Shown here piece by piece: positions 50,398-60,900 of a stretch of 64,000 nt of DNA. Position numbers and translations under genes: made by a program. Source of the stretch: Thiotrichales bacterium 19S9-11 (GTDB lineage: Bacteria; Pseudomonadota; Gammaproteobacteria; Francisellales; Francisellaceae); contig JAKJJT010000009.1 in assembly GCA_021713395.1 (NCBI GenBank), positions 16,537 through 80,536 on the forward strand, given 5' to 3'. The notes below the pieces were generated by a model. The model was not told the DNA's origin. It saw only the letters and a program-made list of their open reading frames with translations, and did no database searches. The first letter of the stretch is position 1; the number at the start of each line of letters is the position of its first letter.

Positions 50398-51117
50398 TAA
50401 CTCTGCTGCTTCTTCATCAACATACCAAACAAGAGAGCCATCATTTGCCTGAACATTTGCTGCTGGATATAGCAAACTTACATCAGTACCTGAGGTCACT
50501 GTTTTTAGCATTTCTGCTTTAGAATTACCTGTCACAATAAACGTTATATTTTTTGCTTGATTAATCACTGGTAATGTTAACGTTACTCTGGGTTGTGATG
50601 TTTTTGGATGATGAGCAACAACCACCCAGCTATGATCATCATATGAGAATTTCCCTGGAAATAACGACGCAGTATGACCATCATCTCCCATTCCCAGCCA
50701 AATTAAATCAAACACTGGCAACTCATTTTTAAATTGCTTGATTGATAATCCCATTTGATGAATATAATCAATTGCTGCCTGCGGTGGTGGCAGCTCTCCT
50801 TTTACATAATGTATTTGATCTGGTGATATATTTAAGTGGTCTAACAATAAAGCTTTAGCAACACCATAGTTACTTTCTGGACTATTAGAAGGCACACAAC
50901 GATCATCAGCCCACCAAAAGTGAATTTTACTCCATGCAATACGCGATTTATTATCAGGCTCAGCTAGCGCTTTAAATATTGCTTGAGGCGTAGACCCACC
51001 GGATAGTGCCCAATGAATTTCTGATTGATCGCTATTTGATAATTTTTCTAAATCATCAACTGTTTGCTGAATTAAGTGCTTTGTTGTTTCGAATACTTTA
51101 ATCTCATTATCTTTCAT
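50386..51117 (-). CDS. pgl: 6-phosphogluconolactonase
   Basis: DevB/SOL-type lactonase (243 residues), second step of the oxidative pentose phosphate pathway. WALSGGSTPQAIFKAL binds phosphate, and FWWADDRCVPSNSPESNYG and GMGDDGHTASLFPG carry the catalytic Asp/His region. It lies 13 bp downstream of zwf, so the two steps are coexpressed. Confidence 0.94.
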   Translation of the reverse strand: MKDNEIKVFETTKHLIQQTVDDLEKLSNSDQSEIHWALSGGSTPQAIFKALAEPDNKSRIAWSKIHFWWADDRCVPSNSPESNYGVAKALLLDHLNISPDQIHYVKGELPPPQAAIDYIHQMGLSIKQFKNELPVFDLIWLGMGDDGHTASLFPGKFSYDDHSWVVVAHHPKTSQPRVTLTLPVINQAKNITFIVTGNSKAEMLKTVTSGTDVSLLYPAANVQANDGSLVWYVDEEAAELLDK

Positions 51118-51130
51118 CTAAACTACCTTT

Positions 51131-52651
51131 TTAAATATCACAAATATCATTTGTAAGACTAGTGCAAGCTCTACGCCAACCATGGCCAAGTTCTGCAAGC
51201 ATTTTTTCTGCTTCTATTGGTCCCCATTGCCCTCTTTTATATGAGCATACTTTAGCCTTAAGATTATCATGATAGTACTTAATAATTGGATCCATTATCC
51301 GCCAGCAAGCCTCAACTGCATCATTTCTTGAAAATAAGGTATTATCACCATTTAAGCAATCTAATATTAGCCGCTCATAAGCTGGAGGAATTTCTTTACT
51401 TGAAAAGTCTTTATATAAAAAATTCATATCAACCTCATGCGTATGAAATCCGGTGCCAGGCTCTTTTGCAACAAATGTAAGTTTAATGCCTTCATTTGGT
51501 TGAATTCTGATAATTAAACGATTCTTATAACTATCTTCTTGCTGATACTTTGAAAAGTATGGATGTGATGTTGGCTTAAAATTAATGACAACTTCAGAAA
51601 CTCGCCTTGTCATTGCTTTACCAGTCATCACATAAAAAGGAACGTTATTCCATCGCCAGTTATCAATGAAGAAGCGGATTGCAGCAAAGGTTTCTGTTTT
51701 AGAATCCTTGCTAACACCATCTTCATCCAAATAAGCGCATCTTTTTTTTCCATCTTGAGTGCCTTCAGCATACTGACCAACAACAACATTATTACGAATA
51801 TCTTTTGTTCTTTTATACGCCCTAATTGACTGAAATACTTTTAAAGTCTCATTACGAATACCCACACCATCCATTGTTGCAGGCGGCTCCATCGCAACTA
51901 AGCCTAAAAGTTGTAATAAGTGGTTTTGAACCATATCTCTCATTGCACCACTTTTATCGTAATAACCACCACGATCACCAATACCTTCTTTTTCTGCTGC
52001 ATAAATTTGAATATTATCAATATATTCAGAGCGCCATAAAGGCTCAAAAATAGAATTAGCAAAACGAAAAACCAATAAATTTTGAACCGTTTCTTTACCT
52101 AAGTAGTGATCAATTCGATATAACTGACTTTCATCATAATATTTTAATAATTGCGCATTCAGTTTTGCTGCTGACTTTTCATCAATTCCAAATGGCTTTT
52201 CAATAATTACTCGCTTAAAGCCATCCTTTTGATCATTTAAACCTAATTTTGCTAGTGTCTTTGGTATTAATGCGTATAAACTTGGGGGTGTTGCTAGATA
52301 GAAAAGAATATTTTTTTCTTTCATCTTATAGCTTTTCATTAACACTGATAATCGATCATTTAAAACACTGTATGCATCAGAGCTCCCTGTATCTAATGAT
52401 TGATAGTGTATTTTTTTGATAAATGATTTTAATGATTTCTCTTGTTTAGTATATTTTTTAATTAATTCTTTATAAATAAACTCACGATATGACTGATCAT
52501 CATACTTGGTTCTAGAAATACCTAATATACATTGAGATTTTGCTAACAACCCTTGCTGATAAAGACTAAAAATAGCTGGCAATAATTTATGAATGGTTAA
52601 ATCACCAGAGGCACCAAAAATCGTAATAATATGGCCGTTTTCTGATTTCAT
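51131..52651 (-). CDS. zwf: Glucose-6-phosphate 1-dehydrogenase
   Basis: First enzyme of the pentose phosphate pathway, 506 residues. IFGASGDLTIHKLLPAIF is the NADP loop, RIDHYLGKETVQNLLVFRFA contains the substrate Lys and catalytic His region, and EKPFGIDEKSAAKLN is also conserved. Its C-terminus (WRRACTSLTNDICDI) is longer than the usual WR..S end by some residues. Confidence 0.96.
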   Translation of the reverse strand: MKSENGHIITIFGASGDLTIHKLLPAIFSLYQQGLLAKSQCILGISRTKYDDQSYREFIYKELIKKYTKQEKSLKSFIKKIHYQSLDTGSSDAYSVLNDRLSVLMKSYKMKEKNILFYLATPPSLYALIPKTLAKLGLNDQKDGFKRVIIEKPFGIDEKSAAKLNAQLLKYYDESQLYRIDHYLGKETVQNLLVFRFANSIFEPLWRSEYIDNIQIYAAEKEGIGDRGGYYDKSGAMRDMVQNHLLQLLGLVAMEPPATMDGVGIRNETLKVFQSIRAYKRTKDIRNNVVVGQYAEGTQDGKKRCAYLDEDGVSKDSKTETFAAIRFFIDNWRWNNVPFYVMTGKAMTRRVSEVVINFKPTSHPYFSKYQQEDSYKNRLIIRIQPNEGIKLTFVAKEPGTGFHTHEVDMNFLYKDFSSKEIPPAYERLILDCLNGDNTLFSRNDAVEACWRIMDPIIKYYHDNLKAKVCSYKRGQWGPIEAEKMLAELGHGWRRACTSLTNDICDI

Positions 52652-52740
52652 AAAAACAATTGAATCCTTGTTATAATTTCTACTGGCTATTGTCTAATAA
52701 CTTAGTTGAGCATTCAAGTTTTATCGACACGTGTTTAAAT

Positions 52741-54513
52741 TTAGACTTTAAAAGTAAATGATGATGTTGGAGCTAAAGTTTTCAATTGATCTGCTACAGA
52801 AGAAAATACTGTTTCAGGTTCATTAAAAATAGATTCTTTATGAAAAAATCTTTGAATTTGTTTTCGGATATTCTGATGCTTTTTATCCAAACTACTACTG
52901 AAAGGCTCTAATACAGTTTTTAATGATTTTAAACTATTAGGTTCAAACCAATAAGAATCTCGTCTGATTTGACTTGCTTCGATAATCTTTTCTAAGCAGT
53001 TAGAAAGATAGTTTTCATTTTGACCATATTGCCATATAAGAAGATCTTGATAAGCAGACTCATATTTTTTGTATTTTTCACTTGTTTTTTTATTTTTGAA
53101 TGAGCTTGAACTATCTTTTTCAACTTCTTTTTCTAACTTCTCAATTTGATCTTCAATATGTGTTAATAAACGATAATGCAAAAGTGATAGTTGATCTGTC
53201 GTATATTCTACTTCTTTTTGTTTCAAATAATCTGCTTTTACTGTCTTATCTAAAACCGTTATTATAATGGTACTAATCAAGCTAAGAATTGGTGCTACTG
53301 GGCCACTAATTAATGACACACTGACTGCTACACAAAGCAACAGGCCTTGTATAAATGATATATTTCGATCAAGTTTATGATATTCACTTTTTAATAATAT
53401 TTGCTCTTTTAATTTTTTAATTGCTTCATTATCAGTAATAAAAAAATTTAAATCATTAATAACTCTTTCATAACTATTGCTTCTTGATATTTTTTTCCCT
53501 GCAGAAAGAATCACATCTAAGACATAATAACCAATTACTAAAAAGATACCACCAGGACCAAAAATAGGTGATAACCCCATTAAATATAGCTCATTGGACA
53601 TTCCTAAAGTAGTCGTACCTACAAAAACACCTAAAGCCCCACTAATCATTTCATCTGCATATTTTCTTACATAATCCAAGTCACCATCATCTATTGTATG
53701 TTGAATGGATAGAGCAAGATGCCTTAGTAAGTTTGGTAACTTCCAAATGCTACTAACTGTACTAATCGCAAAATCAGCATAACTAACTTTTTCCATAAAT
53801 TTTGAAGCACCTAGCGTTTGGTCTATCTCATCAGCTAAGGAATTTAAACGGTTAATTAAAATACGGTAATAGTTATACTCTCTTAGAAAGTTAAGACCTG
53901 GAATTGGGCCAAAACCATTACGAATAAGACTTTTTCTACCTTGTTCTGTCTTTAAGTAATCATCAATATATTCTGTAGATGACTCATCGATTCCTTTATC
54001 TTTTAATGGTTTGATCTCAATTTTTTTTGGGCTACTCATTGAGTCTGTTTCTAGAAAAGGCCCACCATCATCATAAGTCTCATCATCCGCATCATAATCT
54101 TCAATTAAAACATATTCATCATCACTATCTTTTTTTGATTCATCTTTCGCTTGAGAAAAGTTTAGTTTTCTACGAACTAGATTGGGTGTGCATAAATTTT
54201 TTATCAGTAAGTCATCAAGCTTAATCTGGTTATTTTCTAGGTAAGCTCCATATCTTTTTAGAATTCTTTGTTTTTCGTCATTGAGTGCATATAACCGATC
54301 ATAGTAGTTTCTAGCTTGATAGATTTGAGATAAATTAACTAATACAAAAAGATATAACTCTAAGTTTTCACTTGGATTTGTGCTATTTTTCAATACTTCA
54401 AAAAATTCTCGTTTTCTTTGATATGACGGTAACTTTAAAGCTAATTCTTTAAGTTTATCAATTAACGTTTCTGACTGTGATAATTCTTTTTTTTCTTCTT
54501 TTTTATCTAACAT
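52741..54513 (-). CDS. Large membrane protein with acidic region, unknown
   Basis: A 590-residue product that I do not recognise. The N-terminal 120 residues are helical, a very acidic stretch follows (DSDDEYVLIEDYDADDETYD), then a helical segment and two hydrophobic regions at about 285-325 (GALGVFVGTTTLGMSNELYL, FGPGGIFLVIGYYVLDVILS) and 385-425 (GLLLCVAVSVSLISGPVAPI). A charged coiled-coil part closes the chain. Two membrane hairpins between cytosolic-type helices are reminiscent of effectors that insert in host membranes, but this is inference only. It is flanked by zwf and the phosphodiester glycosidase gene. Confidence 0.65.
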   Translation of the reverse strand: MLDKKEEKKELSQSETLIDKLKELALKLPSYQRKREFFEVLKNSTNPSENLELYLFVLVNLSQIYQARNYYDRLYALNDEKQRILKRYGAYLENNQIKLDDLLIKNLCTPNLVRRKLNFSQAKDESKKDSDDEYVLIEDYDADDETYDDGGPFLETDSMSSPKKIEIKPLKDKGIDESSTEYIDDYLKTEQGRKSLIRNGFGPIPGLNFLREYNYYRILINRLNSLADEIDQTLGASKFMEKVSYADFAISTVSSIWKLPNLLRHLALSIQHTIDDGDLDYVRKYADEMISGALGVFVGTTTLGMSNELYLMGLSPIFGPGGIFLVIGYYVLDVILSAGKKISRSNSYERVINDLNFFITDNEAIKKLKEQILLKSEYHKLDRNISFIQGLLLCVAVSVSLISGPVAPILSLISTIIITVLDKTVKADYLKQKEVEYTTDQLSLLHYRLLTHIEDQIEKLEKEVEKDSSSSFKNKKTSEKYKKYESAYQDLLIWQYGQNENYLSNCLEKIIEASQIRRDSYWFEPNSLKSLKTVLEPFSSSLDKKHQNIRKQIQRFFHKESIFNEPETVFSSVADQLKTLAPTSSFTFKV

Positions 54514-54600
54514 AACAGCATACCCCCTCAGATAGCTATTAGTTCGATTATATTATAAAAATAAATTTTGTTAAATATAATTTATTTAAATATGCTTAAT

Positions 54601-55929
54601 TTATTTTTTTGTGATTATTAAACCATTAAAAATCAATCTACCTGGATTATTAAGACCTTCTCCTGCATCACTTATTTTTTGACACGAAGCGCCCTTGGGA
54701 CATGTAATCATGGTTGTTGAACCACCTCGATCTAGCGCCATCATCGAAGTAACTTTATAATTAAGCTCTTTAGATAGAAGGTTATTCATTAAGTTTGCAA
54801 GCTCAAATGTAAATACACCTGTTTTCCAATTATTTCCATCAACTGAAAAGAAAACTACCTTTTGTGATTTAGGGTTTACTTTATTTAATGCAATCGCTAA
54901 CCCTGGATTTGCAGAATATTGAAACGCACCTGGAATGCCTTGCCAATCAACTTGATAATCACCATTTTGCATTAACATTGGCCCTGCCCCAAGCGCTTGT
55001 ATAATATTAGGGTATGACCTATCCTCTCCAACCGATAAGTTTTTAATCTCTATCTGATTCTGACCCTTATTGTTTTTAGATACGATAAATGTTGCGCGCT
55101 CTGGGCTTGGTAAAGCCTTTGACATTGAAACAGGATAGCGGCCTTCTTTCAAATCATAGGCTGCGCAATTATTCGCAAATGATTTTGAATTTATCACAGT
55201 TAGGCCATCACCTATAAAGTCTGTCGTTAGACTCACTTTGTCAGCTGTTATCCCTAATAGTATTTGGTCGACACTTTTCCAAACACAGTTCATATCATAA
55301 AACGTTCCTGTTGGGCTATAACGATAAAAGTAACTACCATTAATCGCAGCATAAGCTTTTGCATGAGGATTTTGTTGATTATAGTCTTCTGTCATACCTA
55401 ATAATGACTGTTGGCAATAAGGTGACTTTGAACAGTCATAGCTACCTGTTTGTTTGCTATATTTACCATGTTGTGCAATGACAGGTTTAATATTAACCTT
55501 ATCAATACCAGCAATCACTAGATTAACTTTTAAATTCTGAATATTTGGCTTTTGAGGGAACATAGAAATTAAAAATTTATTTAGACTATCTTTTTTAGGC
55601 CATTGACCATCGCAGTAATACTGATACTCAATAACATCTTTACCAAGTGATTTTTTATCTTTAGAGTCTGTATGACAAGACCAATGATAGTTATAATTTG
55701 CAAATTGATTTAGTTGATCATTGATTAATTGCGTTAAGGCTAAAAAGTATTCTGGACTAGCAATATCTTTTGGTAACGCCTTAAATCTTTTATGATTAAG
55801 GCTTTTAATAAATGCTTTTTGCGCTACCGCCTGATCTAATTGAGGTGATTTTTCATCTTCTATTGCAAAAGATGTACTAGATAAAATTAAACCTAAGCCA
55901 ATTGCTTGTATTATTTTTTTTAACTTCAT
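54601..55929 (-). CDS. Secreted phosphodiester glycosidase (NAGPA-like) family protein
   Basis: A 442-residue protein with a clean signal peptide (KKIIQAIGLGLILSSTSFA, cut near 22). The C-terminal half follows the NAGPA/DUF2233-type fold: AYAAINGSYFYRYSPTGTF, IIQALGAGPMLMQNGDYQVD, NPGLAIALNKVN, VVFFSVDGNNWKTGVFTFEL and MMALDRGGSTTMITCPKG. In relatives the last segment (LDGGGSSTM) carries active-site residues; here Arg replaces the first Gly. Cys residues are plentiful, which fits a periplasmic or extracellular protein. It may act on GlcNAc-phosphodiesters of glycans, but the substrate is unknown. Confidence 0.72.
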   Translation of the reverse strand: MKLKKIIQAIGLGLILSSTSFAIEDEKSPQLDQAVAQKAFIKSLNHKRFKALPKDIASPEYFLALTQLINDQLNQFANYNYHWSCHTDSKDKKSLGKDVIEYQYYCDGQWPKKDSLNKFLISMFPQKPNIQNLKVNLVIAGIDKVNIKPVIAQHGKYSKQTGSYDCSKSPYCQQSLLGMTEDYNQQNPHAKAYAAINGSYFYRYSPTGTFYDMNCVWKSVDQILLGITADKVSLTTDFIGDGLTVINSKSFANNCAAYDLKEGRYPVSMSKALPSPERATFIVSKNNKGQNQIEIKNLSVGEDRSYPNIIQALGAGPMLMQNGDYQVDWQGIPGAFQYSANPGLAIALNKVNPKSQKVVFFSVDGNNWKTGVFTFELANLMNNLLSKELNYKVTSMMALDRGGSTTMITCPKGASCQKISDAGEGLNNPGRLIFNGLIITKK

Positions 55930-56115
55930 TATATAAAATCCTACTTCCTGTTAGAAACTTAGATTTTATTAAATTAAGCTTATTTAGCAAGCTTCATATT
56001 GCTTAATGGATATGATCATTCTTTTGCTTTTTTTAAATATTAAAGTACTGTTTATAACAAATAAATACAACTTATAATGCAGTCAGTTTGAAAATTAATT
56101 TAAGGAAATCTAGTG

Positions 56116-56616
56116 ATGGAATCTCTTGAAAACCTCATACAAAAAGCATCCAATCTAGAAACAAAGCTTAATACTGGGCTCTCCATTGATACTATAGAAG
56201 AATTAAACACATGGCTTGCAAATATCAAAAAAGCCTTAAATGAAAATTTTCAAGACCAAAATGGGTTGAAAATTAATGGTAATTTAGGAGATTATCATAG
56301 TCTAACTACAGAACAGTATAAAGCCCTAACTGAAAAACAAAAAAAAATATATGGTTTATACAATTACATAATAATTAGCTTTGACAGTATAATTAGCTTT
56401 GACAGTGAGGCCTTTACAACAAATAATAACTTAGACATATCGATAACTAAAAGTGATTATAGTTTTAAAATATCGCATATAAAAGAAGTACTAGAATGGT
56501 TAAATGACCATATTAACTCATCTAAAGAAAAAAGCTCTGGCGAGCCTCCTAAAATTAATTACAATAACTTCAGTGATTCAGGTGATGAGTCAGAAGCTTT
56601 TGTAACTTATTTTTAA
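56116..56616 (+). CDS. Small hypothetical protein with 6-residue tandem duplication
   Basis: A 166-residue soluble, helical product with no recognisable family. AAGGAAAT lies six bases ahead of the ATG at 56116, so I prefer that to the GTG one codon earlier. An 18-bp unit ATAATTAGCTTTGACAGT occurs twice in a row at 56371-56406, giving IISFDS twice. The tail is Ser and acid rich. It stands immediately left of the probable attachment site. Confidence 0.55.
   Translation: MESLENLIQKASNLETKLNTGLSIDTIEELNTWLANIKKALNENFQDQNGLKINGNLGDYHSLTTEQYKALTEKQKKIYGLYNYIIISFDSIISFDSEAFTTNNNLDISITKSDYSFKISHIKEVLEWLNDHINSSKEKSSGEPPKINYNNFSDSGDESEAFVTYF
56371..56406. repeat. 18-bp perfect tandem duplication
   Basis: ATAATTAGCTTTGACAGT is repeated without interruption, in frame, in the small hypothetical gene. 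It is a recent slippage event by its perfection. Confidence 0.9.
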
Positions 56617-56627
56617 TATTATCAATA

Positions 56628-56796
56628 TGACGGTATTTTGACGGTACTAAATTTTATATTTTGTGATTTCTGCTTTATTTTCAATGGTTTATAAAATTAA
56701 ATGGCGGAGAGGATGTCAATCAAATTAATTTTTAAATCTATGTTTTATATGCAATATTTTTATCATTATATTTTTGTTACCCCCAAAGTTACCCCA
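56628..56796. other. Probable integration attachment site with tRNA-Ser 3' end and direct repeats
   Basis: TGGCGGAGAGG at 56702-56712 is the reverse complement of CCTCTCCGCCA, the common 3' end of bacterial tRNA-Ser, but no tRNA body follows. It is flanked by two TGACGGTA copies (56628-56635 and 56639-56646) on one side and two GTTACCCC copies (56776 and 56788) on the other, as in integrase arm-type sites. The orientation predicts an element to the right, closed by an intact tRNA-Ser beyond 64000. No integrase gene is in the window. The remaining part of the gap 56617-56858 is AT-rich without genes. Confidence 0.55.
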
Positions 56797-56858
56797 CATT
56801 AATTTTTTTACTTTTAAATTTTAAATTGCTTTTTGCTGGCCCGAAATATGGTGTTTTT

Positions 56859-57551
56859 TTAGTTACAATCTGATAAGCGTTTTATATTCTTTAAGTACCA
56901 GCGATAAACTATTTTAAAAAGAGGTTGATCCATATCACATGGACTTTTTTTAAGATCAAATTCGTTAAGTATCTTCTTTATAGCGAAAGTTGAGCGAATC
57001 TCATCAAATAATTCATTAATTAAAAACAATATAAATACAGTCGCCAATATAATAAAGACTATTAAAAGTATCCCCTTTACTGGATCAATATCTTCAATGG
57101 AAAAAACTTTTTCGATATAAAGTAAATCTTGAACAGCAAATCCAAAAATTATAAACAAAATACAAAAAACATATGGTACAGTAATATAAATAAGTCGAAA
57201 TGCTCTTTTTGTAAAAAAATATGGTAATACATATAGCTCATTACCATAATATCTAAAGCATCTTAAATTTGACAAGAATAACTTCAAATTCCTAGGGTAT
57301 TGATACGCTAAAAAAATATGTACTAGCATGTTATATACATCATCACTGGAGTGTCTAAGAGGCCGACGAAAAACTGAAAATACGTCTTCCAACAAATATT
57401 TTTTCGTCAACTTGTCTACACCTTCATCCAATAATTGTAAACGAATTTTATTTAACTCTTGAAAGCTTATTTTTGGTTTTAAAAACAATTTTTTTATAAC
57501 AATGAAAATCATTGACACAAAAAAACTTATGAAAGCTATAATGTTTGACAT
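56859..57551 (-). CDS. Integral membrane protein, unknown
   Basis: A 230-residue protein with an N-terminal membrane anchor (IIAFISFFVSMIFIVIKKLF), a cytosolic helical part, and two further membrane segments at about 120-140 (LIYITVPYVFCILFIIFGFA) and 163-185 (GILLIVFIILATVFILFLIN). The C-terminal 40 residues are charged. No family motif is visible. It is the first gene inside the presumed element, on the minus strand. Confidence 0.6.
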   Translation of the reverse strand: MSNIIAFISFFVSMIFIVIKKLFLKPKISFQELNKIRLQLLDEGVDKLTKKYLLEDVFSVFRRPLRHSSDDVYNMLVHIFLAYQYPRNLKLFLSNLRCFRYYGNELYVLPYFFTKRAFRLIYITVPYVFCILFIIFGFAVQDLLYIEKVFSIEDIDPVKGILLIVFIILATVFILFLINELFDEIRSTFAIKKILNEFDLKKSPCDMDQPLFKIVYRWYLKNIKRLSDCN

Positions 57552-57948
57552 TAATTATTCCTTAAGCAATAAACTATTTTTCACTTTAAGCACCCTTCCA
57601 TTTCGCTTTTTTGATCTAAATATGATCAATTTCGTATGACAATTTGATCTGCTATTATGCATAGCAGTTTTCTATAATACTTCAAATTATCTTGAAAAAG
57701 CGAAACGAAACGCATTTTTTTTCTCATACAGAAATTAAACATAGCGGGTGAATCACCCCCACAAGGTTTTACTCTAAAAGTACCTTCTTTCATATTGAAA
57801 CAAAAATACATTAACTTCTTAGTTAAATCTCCAATAGTGCTTATATTCATAAGTCATTTATTGAAATAAATAAAACAGCAATGAATCTTTAAATCTAAAG
57901 TATAATAATTTCCTTGTATCTCAAGTGGATAAACAGGAGTAGCGTTAG

Positions 57949-60900
57949 ATGGATGAACAGCTAGCCCAAAAATGTGAACAATTGAATAAAGACTTAGAAG
58001 TTGCTTGTATAAACAAGGATTATAGAGCAATAAAAGCTTTAATTGGTGATATAGGTAATAAAAACAATGTGCTCATGCTTGACATGCTCACATATGCAGC
58101 ATTAAAGAATCGATATATAATTCTTCAAGCCATATTGAAGCCAGAATTTAAAATAGGATTTAAATTTAAAAATACAGCCTTTACACATCCTTCCTTACTA
58201 CATTTAGGCGATTTAAGTAATAGATTATTAATTGATATTACTAAAGAGCATGATTATGTAGAAACAACAAAAATTTTGCAAAACATATTAGATCAAAGAT
58301 TATTAAATGCTATAAAAGATAAAACTTTATTTTTTGTAACACATTGCATTAATGATGGTGCTGATGTAAATGCTATTGTTTTTGGAGAAGATATACTAAC
58401 CTACGCTATTAACAGAGAGGATATATCAATAGTTGAAGAACTATTATTAAAAGGAAGTAAAGCAAGTAGCGATCACTTAAAGCTAGCAATAGAGTTAGGT
58501 AATATAAAAATTGTTAAACTATTAATCAGTCAGGTTTCCGTTAACACTCAATTAAACTCAGAGCAACAAACGCCATTACATTTAGCAGCCAAACACTTGC
58601 ATGAAGATATTGTTCAACTTCTCTTAGATAATGACGCTATTGTTGATGTTAAAGATGCCTTTCAAAAAACGCCTTTATATTACACAGGAACTCATCATAG
58701 AATGGCTAATACCCTGGTTAAGGCTGACGCAGACTATGAAAATATACTAACAGATGAGCAACGAAAAAATAGAGATAAAATACAAAGTCAGTTAAATAGC
58801 TTATTATTGGAGCAGCATGAGAAAGAAGGACTGCTTCATCTATACTATAAAGACATACTCCCCCTTTCTACCATTTTAGATAAAAATATAGCACTACTAC
58901 GCCACGCTCTTGTATTAACAGACCATAATCCAGTTATTGTAAAATTAAAAGATATGGGCTTAAATCATGCCATAACTCAGTTATTCTATTTAGATTTTAT
59001 AACATATAAACAATTCATTTTTCGATTTAATACCCCTGAAATATACCAGTTGCTTAAGAGTGAAAGACTCAGCATATCTGATGTTATAGAACTTGATGAT
59101 GAAAAGTTTTTATCCAAGCTTGATTATCTAAGAAAAGAAGCACAAAGAAAGCTTAATGATGCGCTATTAGAACTATTTCTTCCTGAAAATAGAATAAAAA
59201 TAAATAAATCAGAAAAAAAACAATGGTTAGATAACGTTAAGGATCTGATATCACAAGGGGCTGAGCTTGAAATAACCGATGAATTAGGACATACACCATT
59301 ATTTTTAGCAGTTATAGAGAATAACATTGAAACTGTTGAGTATTTATTAGCAAAAGGAGCCAATATAGATTGTTTAAATCATTTTGGAGAATCACCTTTT
59401 TTATGGGCAATAGATGCTGGTAACAAAGAAATTGCCAGACGTTTACTCCATGCAGGAGCTTCTATTAAGATTGCAGATATTAAAGATGCTAACATTAGGA
59501 GTTTAGTTCAAAAATTTCTTAATAAAGAGTTATTAGCTGCTGTACAAAATAGCAACTCATCTTATGTGAAAAAATTAATAACGGCAGGTGCAAATACTGC
59601 AATTAGAGATACTGCTGATAGAACATTACATGAGATAGTTAAAGATGATGACATTAGCAAGTTATTAAGAATTCGTGAGTTTACAGACCCTATAAGTTTA
59701 GATGATGAGTGTGACTTAGATGCTGATAACGTAGTTTTTTATGCAATAAAAATAAACTCTGATGAATATAATGTCTATGCACTGTCAGACTCAGAAAACC
59801 TAAACAAATTGTCAAACTGCCCTATTACAAGAAAAGAAGTATATTACCGCTTATCTCATGGTGATTTTCGTGAACTAGAGAGATATTTCCCAGGAAAGCA
59901 AACAATAAAAGATAGTAATTTTTTATTACATGTAAAGAAAAGCGCAGATAAGCATCAAGCAATTATTAATGATGTTTTTTTAGAAAATAAATTACAACCT
60001 TTTGATCAAAATAAGGTTGATCATTTTGCATATGCTGCATTTAAAGGAGATTATCAAAAAGTAAAATCATACTTGAGTAAAGGTTATTCTGCAAATTGGA
60101 CTAATCAAAAAAAGGTAACTCCGCTTCTTTATGCTGTTCTAGAAGGCCATATAGAGGTAGCTAAACTGTTGTTACATTTTGGAGCTAATCCATTCATTAA
60201 ATATGATGGAACGTCACCATTTGAAGTTGCTAAGATAATGAAGCATGAGGAAGTTATTAACACTATTCAAGAAAATTTAAATAATAAGCTATTAACTGCA
60301 GCTAAAAGAAATGAACTAGAGCTTGTTAAAAGGTTATTAATGGCAGGTGCTAGCATTGCTGTTAGAGATGCTGATGGGCAAACCTTATCACAAATTGCTG
60401 AAGCGAATAGTTATAAAGAAATAACAGAGCTTTTAAGAAATGAACTAAAAATATTGTTATTTAATGCGGTATCGAGGCAAGATAAAGTTGAAATAGATAA
60501 TTTGCTTAAGCTTGGTGCCGATATTAAAGTAGATGATCGATGTTACTCATTACTACTCATAGCGGCACAAAATGCACTTATAAGTAAAGACTATAAGTTT
60601 ATAACGTTTTTATTAGAAAAAGGTATAGATATAAATAATCGAAGTATTTTTGGGGAGACTGTCCTTAGTATGGCGGTTAGGTGGAATGATGTTAGTCTAG
60701 CAAGTTTTCTTTATTATAATGGAGCTGACTTAAAAAATAGAAATATTGATGGGATGACGATACTTGACCTTGCTAAAGCTAATGATAACCAGCACCTAAT
60801 AGAAGGTATACAAAAAAGACTGAATAAGATGTTATGGAAGGCAGTTAACAACAGAAATTCTGAAGAAGTCAGGCAGCTACTTTTTGCAGGAGCAAATGCT

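Noticed and set aside
57626..57850. 74-codon minus-strand open frame with KPCGGDSPAMFNF
   Set aside because: No clear ribosome binding site or recognisable family; it could be a remnant, but I cannot support it as a gene.
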